This document shows, one piece after another, positions 13,239 to 13,780 of a stretch of DNA of 13,780 nt (position 1 is its first letter; each line of letters opens with the position of its first letter). The stretch is taken from the NCBI GenBank assembly GCA_002440235.1, contig DJRZ01000007.1:1-13780 (forward strand), given 5' to 3'. The position numbers and the translations under genes were made by a program. The notes below the pieces were generated by a model that worked only from the letters and a program-made list of their open reading frames with translations, searched no databases and was not told the DNA's origin. The stretch is from Alphaproteobacteria bacterium UBA6347. GTDB taxonomy: Bacteria; Pseudomonadota; Alphaproteobacteria; CAAGCB01; CAG-977.

Positions 13239-13780
13239 TCAACCCACTTGATTGGTGTTTTTGCATTTAGTGTTTAGAATGATTATCATCTTTCGCATAA
13301 CCGCCACTATTGCCACCATTTTTCTTTTGCCAGATTTTATCAATTTTTCGTAGAAAGCGCGCATTTCCGGATCGTTTTTGATGGCGACCAGCGCGCAGAC
13401 GAACAGTGTTCGTTTAACGTCGCGGCGTCCTCCGGCGACGTGTCGGGCGTTTTTCATGGTTCCGCTATCCCGCGCGTAGGGGGCAAGGCCGGCGATCGCC
13501 GCGATCTTGCGTCTGGACAGCGTTCCCAGTTCCGGCAGGTATGCCAGCAAAGCGTTTGCCGACGTTTCGCCGACGCCGGTTTGCGTGATCAGCGCCCGTT
13601 GTTTTTGAAGCAACTGCGGGTTTTGCCTGACCGTTTCTTGCAATTCTTTTGAAAGGCTTTCGATTTCGGCGGTCAAAAAGCCGATATGCCGTTCGATCCG
13701 GCCGCGGATTTCAGGCGTTATTGACGGTGATTCGCGCCGGTTCTTTTCGTCGCGCAAGATCTGTTTCAGATCCGCCAGCC
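13239..13780 (-). CDS. IS110/IS1111-family transposase, C-terminal part (5' end off the window)
   Basis: The C-terminal 180 residues of a DEDD-type transposase/recombinase; the N-terminal RuvC-like catalytic domain lies beyond the right edge. Visible: a helical segment (RIERHIGFLTAEIESLSKEL) then the Transposase_20 domain with GVGETSANALLAYLPELGTL, SRRKIAAIAGLAPYARDSGT, GGRRDVKRTLFVCALVA and MRAFYEKLIKSGKRKMVAIV. The serine in RDSGT is the expected catalytic Ser of this domain. The frame continues upstream of TTG 13757 as LADLKQI up to the edge, so that codon is not the start. The frame reads through to a normal end (TGA at 13239-13241) without interruption, so this end of the element may be intact. 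It is convergent with paralogue B. Confidence 0.93.
   Translation of the reverse strand, partial: LADLKQILRDEKNRRESPSITPEIRGRIERHIGFLTAEIESLSKELQETVRQNPQLLQKQRALITQTGVGETSANALLAYLPELGTLSRRKIAAIAGLAPYARDSGTMKNARHVAGGRRDVKRTLFVCALVAIKNDPEMRAFYEKLIKSGKRKMVAIVAVMRKMIIILNTKCKNTNQVG

Larger units (their letters stand above)
13048..13780 (-). mobile_element. IS110/IS1111-family insertion sequence, 3' part (other end off the window)
   Basis: Comprises the transposase C-terminal part and the non-coding DNA after it. IS110-family elements lack conventional terminal inverted repeats and do not reliably duplicate their target, so the exact left boundary between the end of paralogue B (13047) and about 13100 cannot be read from one copy. 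Confidence 0.7.

Noticed and set aside
13276..13296. Fur-box-like GAATGATTATCATC
   Set aside because: It lies inside the transposase coding sequence (MRKMIIILN segment), matches only part of the 19-bp consensus, and has no promoter context.
1..13780. CRISPR array, tRNA or rRNA genes
   Set aside because: No regularly spaced repeat-spacer pattern and no cloverleaf or rRNA-like sequence was seen. The 11-bp repeats have no spacers.

Overview
The window looks like part of a chromosome from an alphaproteobacterium. The main taxonomic clue is a class I lysyl-tRNA synthetase, the form most Alphaproteobacteria carry instead of class II. A DinG-type helicase with a long N-terminal extension and several secreted Cys-rich or beta-helical proteins would also suit a host-associated (for example gut) member of that class, but this placement is inference. 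Coding DNA is fairly GC-rich. It contrasts sharply with a very AT-rich intergenic block near 9.46-9.70 kb.

Layout. (1) 1-2291, minus strand: a DinG-family Fe-S DNA helicase, cut by the left edge. (2) 2365-4888, plus: two adjacent paralogous secreted proteins with a Ca-binding-like DxNxDG loop and a nearly identical C-terminal signature. (3) 4998-6293, plus: an AlbA_2/HATPase/winged-helix regulator preceded by three tandem 11-bp repeats that overlap its likely promoter. (4) 6347-7951, plus: lysK, preceded by an 11-codon upstream frame ending in two Lys codons; it ends at a bidirectional terminator shared with (5). (5) 8026-8361, minus: a small three-helix PQ-loop/SemiSWEET-like membrane protein, divergent from (6) 8461-9343, plus: a LysR-family regulator broken by a one-base frameshift, with a 7-bp inverted repeat between the two genes. 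(7) 9344-9733: regulatory DNA with three CRP-type boxes (one matching TGTGA-N6-TCACA perfectly), a plausible class II CRP promoter and a long AT-rich leader. (8) 9734-11329, plus: a secreted protein joining a 24-cysteine domain to a YdcK-like beta-helix. (9) 11502-13047, plus: two paralogous cytosolic proteins resembling permuted NlpC/P60 (papain-fold) hydrolases, each with its own promoter. (10) 13048-13780: the 3' part of an IS110/IS1111-family insertion sequence, transposase on the minus strand and running off the right edge, followed by a structured non-coding stretch that could encode its guide RNA.

The genes do not form one pathway. The recurrent theme is tandem duplication: two secreted proteins, two papain-fold proteins. 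A second theme is short regulatory DNA that is unusually legible: 11-bp repeats, an LTTR dyad, CRP boxes and GAAA-loop terminators. No tRNA, rRNA or CRISPR array was seen, and there is no clear multi-gene defence or secretion system. The most checkable leads are the IS non-coding region, the CRP-box cluster with its leader, the lysK upstream frame and the 11-bp repeats.
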